Shown here: one piece after another, positions 4,681-5,061 of the stretch | How positions within the stretch are numbered: position 1 is the stretch's first letter | Layout of the letters: every line of letters starts with the position of its first letter | Source: an uncultured Clostridia bacterium | GTDB lineage: Bacteria > Bacillota > Clostridia > RGIG6154 | Length of the DNA: 5,061 bases | NCBI GenBank assembly: GCA_934457515.1 | Contig: CAKSHV010000127.1 | Coordinates: forward strand, 1 to 5,061 | Direction of reading: 5' to 3' | Translations under genes and position numbers: made by a program | Notes under the pieces: generated by a model | The model's database searches: none | Told to the model about the DNA's origin: nothing | The model's input: the letters and a program-made list of their open reading frames with translations, nothing else

Positions 4681-5061
4681 ATGCCGTCAATTCATTATTT
4701 TCAAAACGGAGACGGGGGAGAAGGCAGGCCGTTTCGTTTTAAATCGGTTTTGTTTGGCGCAATTTTCGGCGTTGCGGTCGCCTTTCTGCTGTTGGCGCTT
4801 TGCGCATATCTTATGTTACTTTGCGCCATGCCTGCAGATAAGGCCGGAATAATTTCTAAAATTGTATTGTTTTTCGGCGCGTTTGCGGCAGGCATTTTTG
4901 CGGGGCGCGGAAACAAAAGCGGCGGCTGGCTGATTGGGCTGCTTACGGGACTTTTATATGTTTTGATTCTGTTGTCCGTCGGCATTTTGGAAAGCGAAGT
5001 TAATATTTTGTCGTTTTCGGCAATCCCTGTGATTATAACCTGCTGCATTGTGGGCTTAATC
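4681..5061 (+). CDS. TIGR04086/DUF3792 family membrane protein, YrzE-like (3' end outside window)
   Basis: The frame is open from the ATG at 4681 to the window edge without a stop, giving 127 residues of a protein that is probably nearly complete. A short soluble start (MPSIHYFQNGDGGEGRPF) is followed by about four membrane segments: residues 21-49, 57-75, 82-103 and 111-127 onward. Between segments 2 and 3 lies GIFAGRGNKSGGWLIGLLTGLLYVLIL, matching the small-residue GR-x-x-K-SGGWL-x-G-L-x-GLLY pattern I associate with the TIGR04086/DUF3792 family. That family has no established biochemical function. Position after yajC matches B. subtilis yrbF-yrzE, which supports the call. Expression depends on how the hairpin at 4633-4680 behaves, since that hairpin holds the ribosome binding site. 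I saw no convincing separate promoter in 4615-4680. Confidence 0.82.
   Translation, partial: MPSIHYFQNGDGGEGRPFRFKSVLFGAIFGVAVAFLLLALCAYLMLLCAMPADKAGIISKIVLFFGAFAAGIFAGRGNKSGGWLIGLLTGLLYVLILLSVGILESEVNILSFSAIPVIITCCIVGLI

Noticed and set aside
4701..5048. Minus-strand open frame of 115 codons opposite the DUF3792 gene
   Set aside because: The plus strand encodes a clear four-segment membrane protein of a family expected after yajC; the opposite frame has low-complexity Ser/Pro/Lys-rich sequence and no ribosome binding site.

Overview
The window looks like a chromosomal core-gene segment of a low-to-mid GC Gram-positive bacterium of the Clostridia, probably an uncultured gut-type lineage. The evidence is a PolC-type replicative polymerase (a Firmicutes hallmark), a tandem-OB SSB-like protein of a kind I associate with Clostridia, yajC followed by a TIGR04086/DUF3792 (YrzE-like) membrane protein, strong AGGAGG-type ribosome binding sites and near-consensus sigma-A promoters. 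The genus cannot be fixed from this sequence.

Layout. Positions 3-1628 (+) hold the C-terminal 541 residues of PolC, cut by the left edge. A perfect 13-bp hairpin (1681-1710) follows, then a 210-residue tandem-OB single-stranded-DNA-binding-like protein at 1736-2368 (+). Positions 2369-2814 carry no convincing gene. They form an unusually palindrome-dense spacer (at least eight hairpins) between convergent genes. Positions 2815-4092 (-) encode a PLP-dependent O-acetylhomoserine sulfhydrylase-type enzyme. The divergent spacer 4093-4263 carries a perfect-consensus sigma-A promoter for that gene, a second promoter for yajC, and an inverted repeat between them. Positions 4264-4614 (+) are yajC. 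A 20-position hairpin at 4633-4680 separates it from a DUF3792 membrane protein that starts at 4681 and runs off the right edge.

How the genes work together. polC and the SSB-like gene form a replication/DNA-handling pair on the same strand. The sulfhydrylase is an independent sulfur-assimilation gene (methionine or homocysteine synthesis) with a very short leader, so no SAM riboswitch or T-box fits between promoter and start. yajC (Sec translocase accessory) and the DUF3792 gene form a membrane pair. The hairpin between them has terminator architecture, yet its 3' arm contains the whole Shine-Dalgarno sequence of the DUF3792 gene, so it could act on transcription, translation or both.

I found no tRNA, rRNA, CRISPR array, transposase or obvious defence system. 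The features most worth a second look are the hairpin-dense spacer at 2369-2814 and the SD-sequestering hairpin at 4633-4680.
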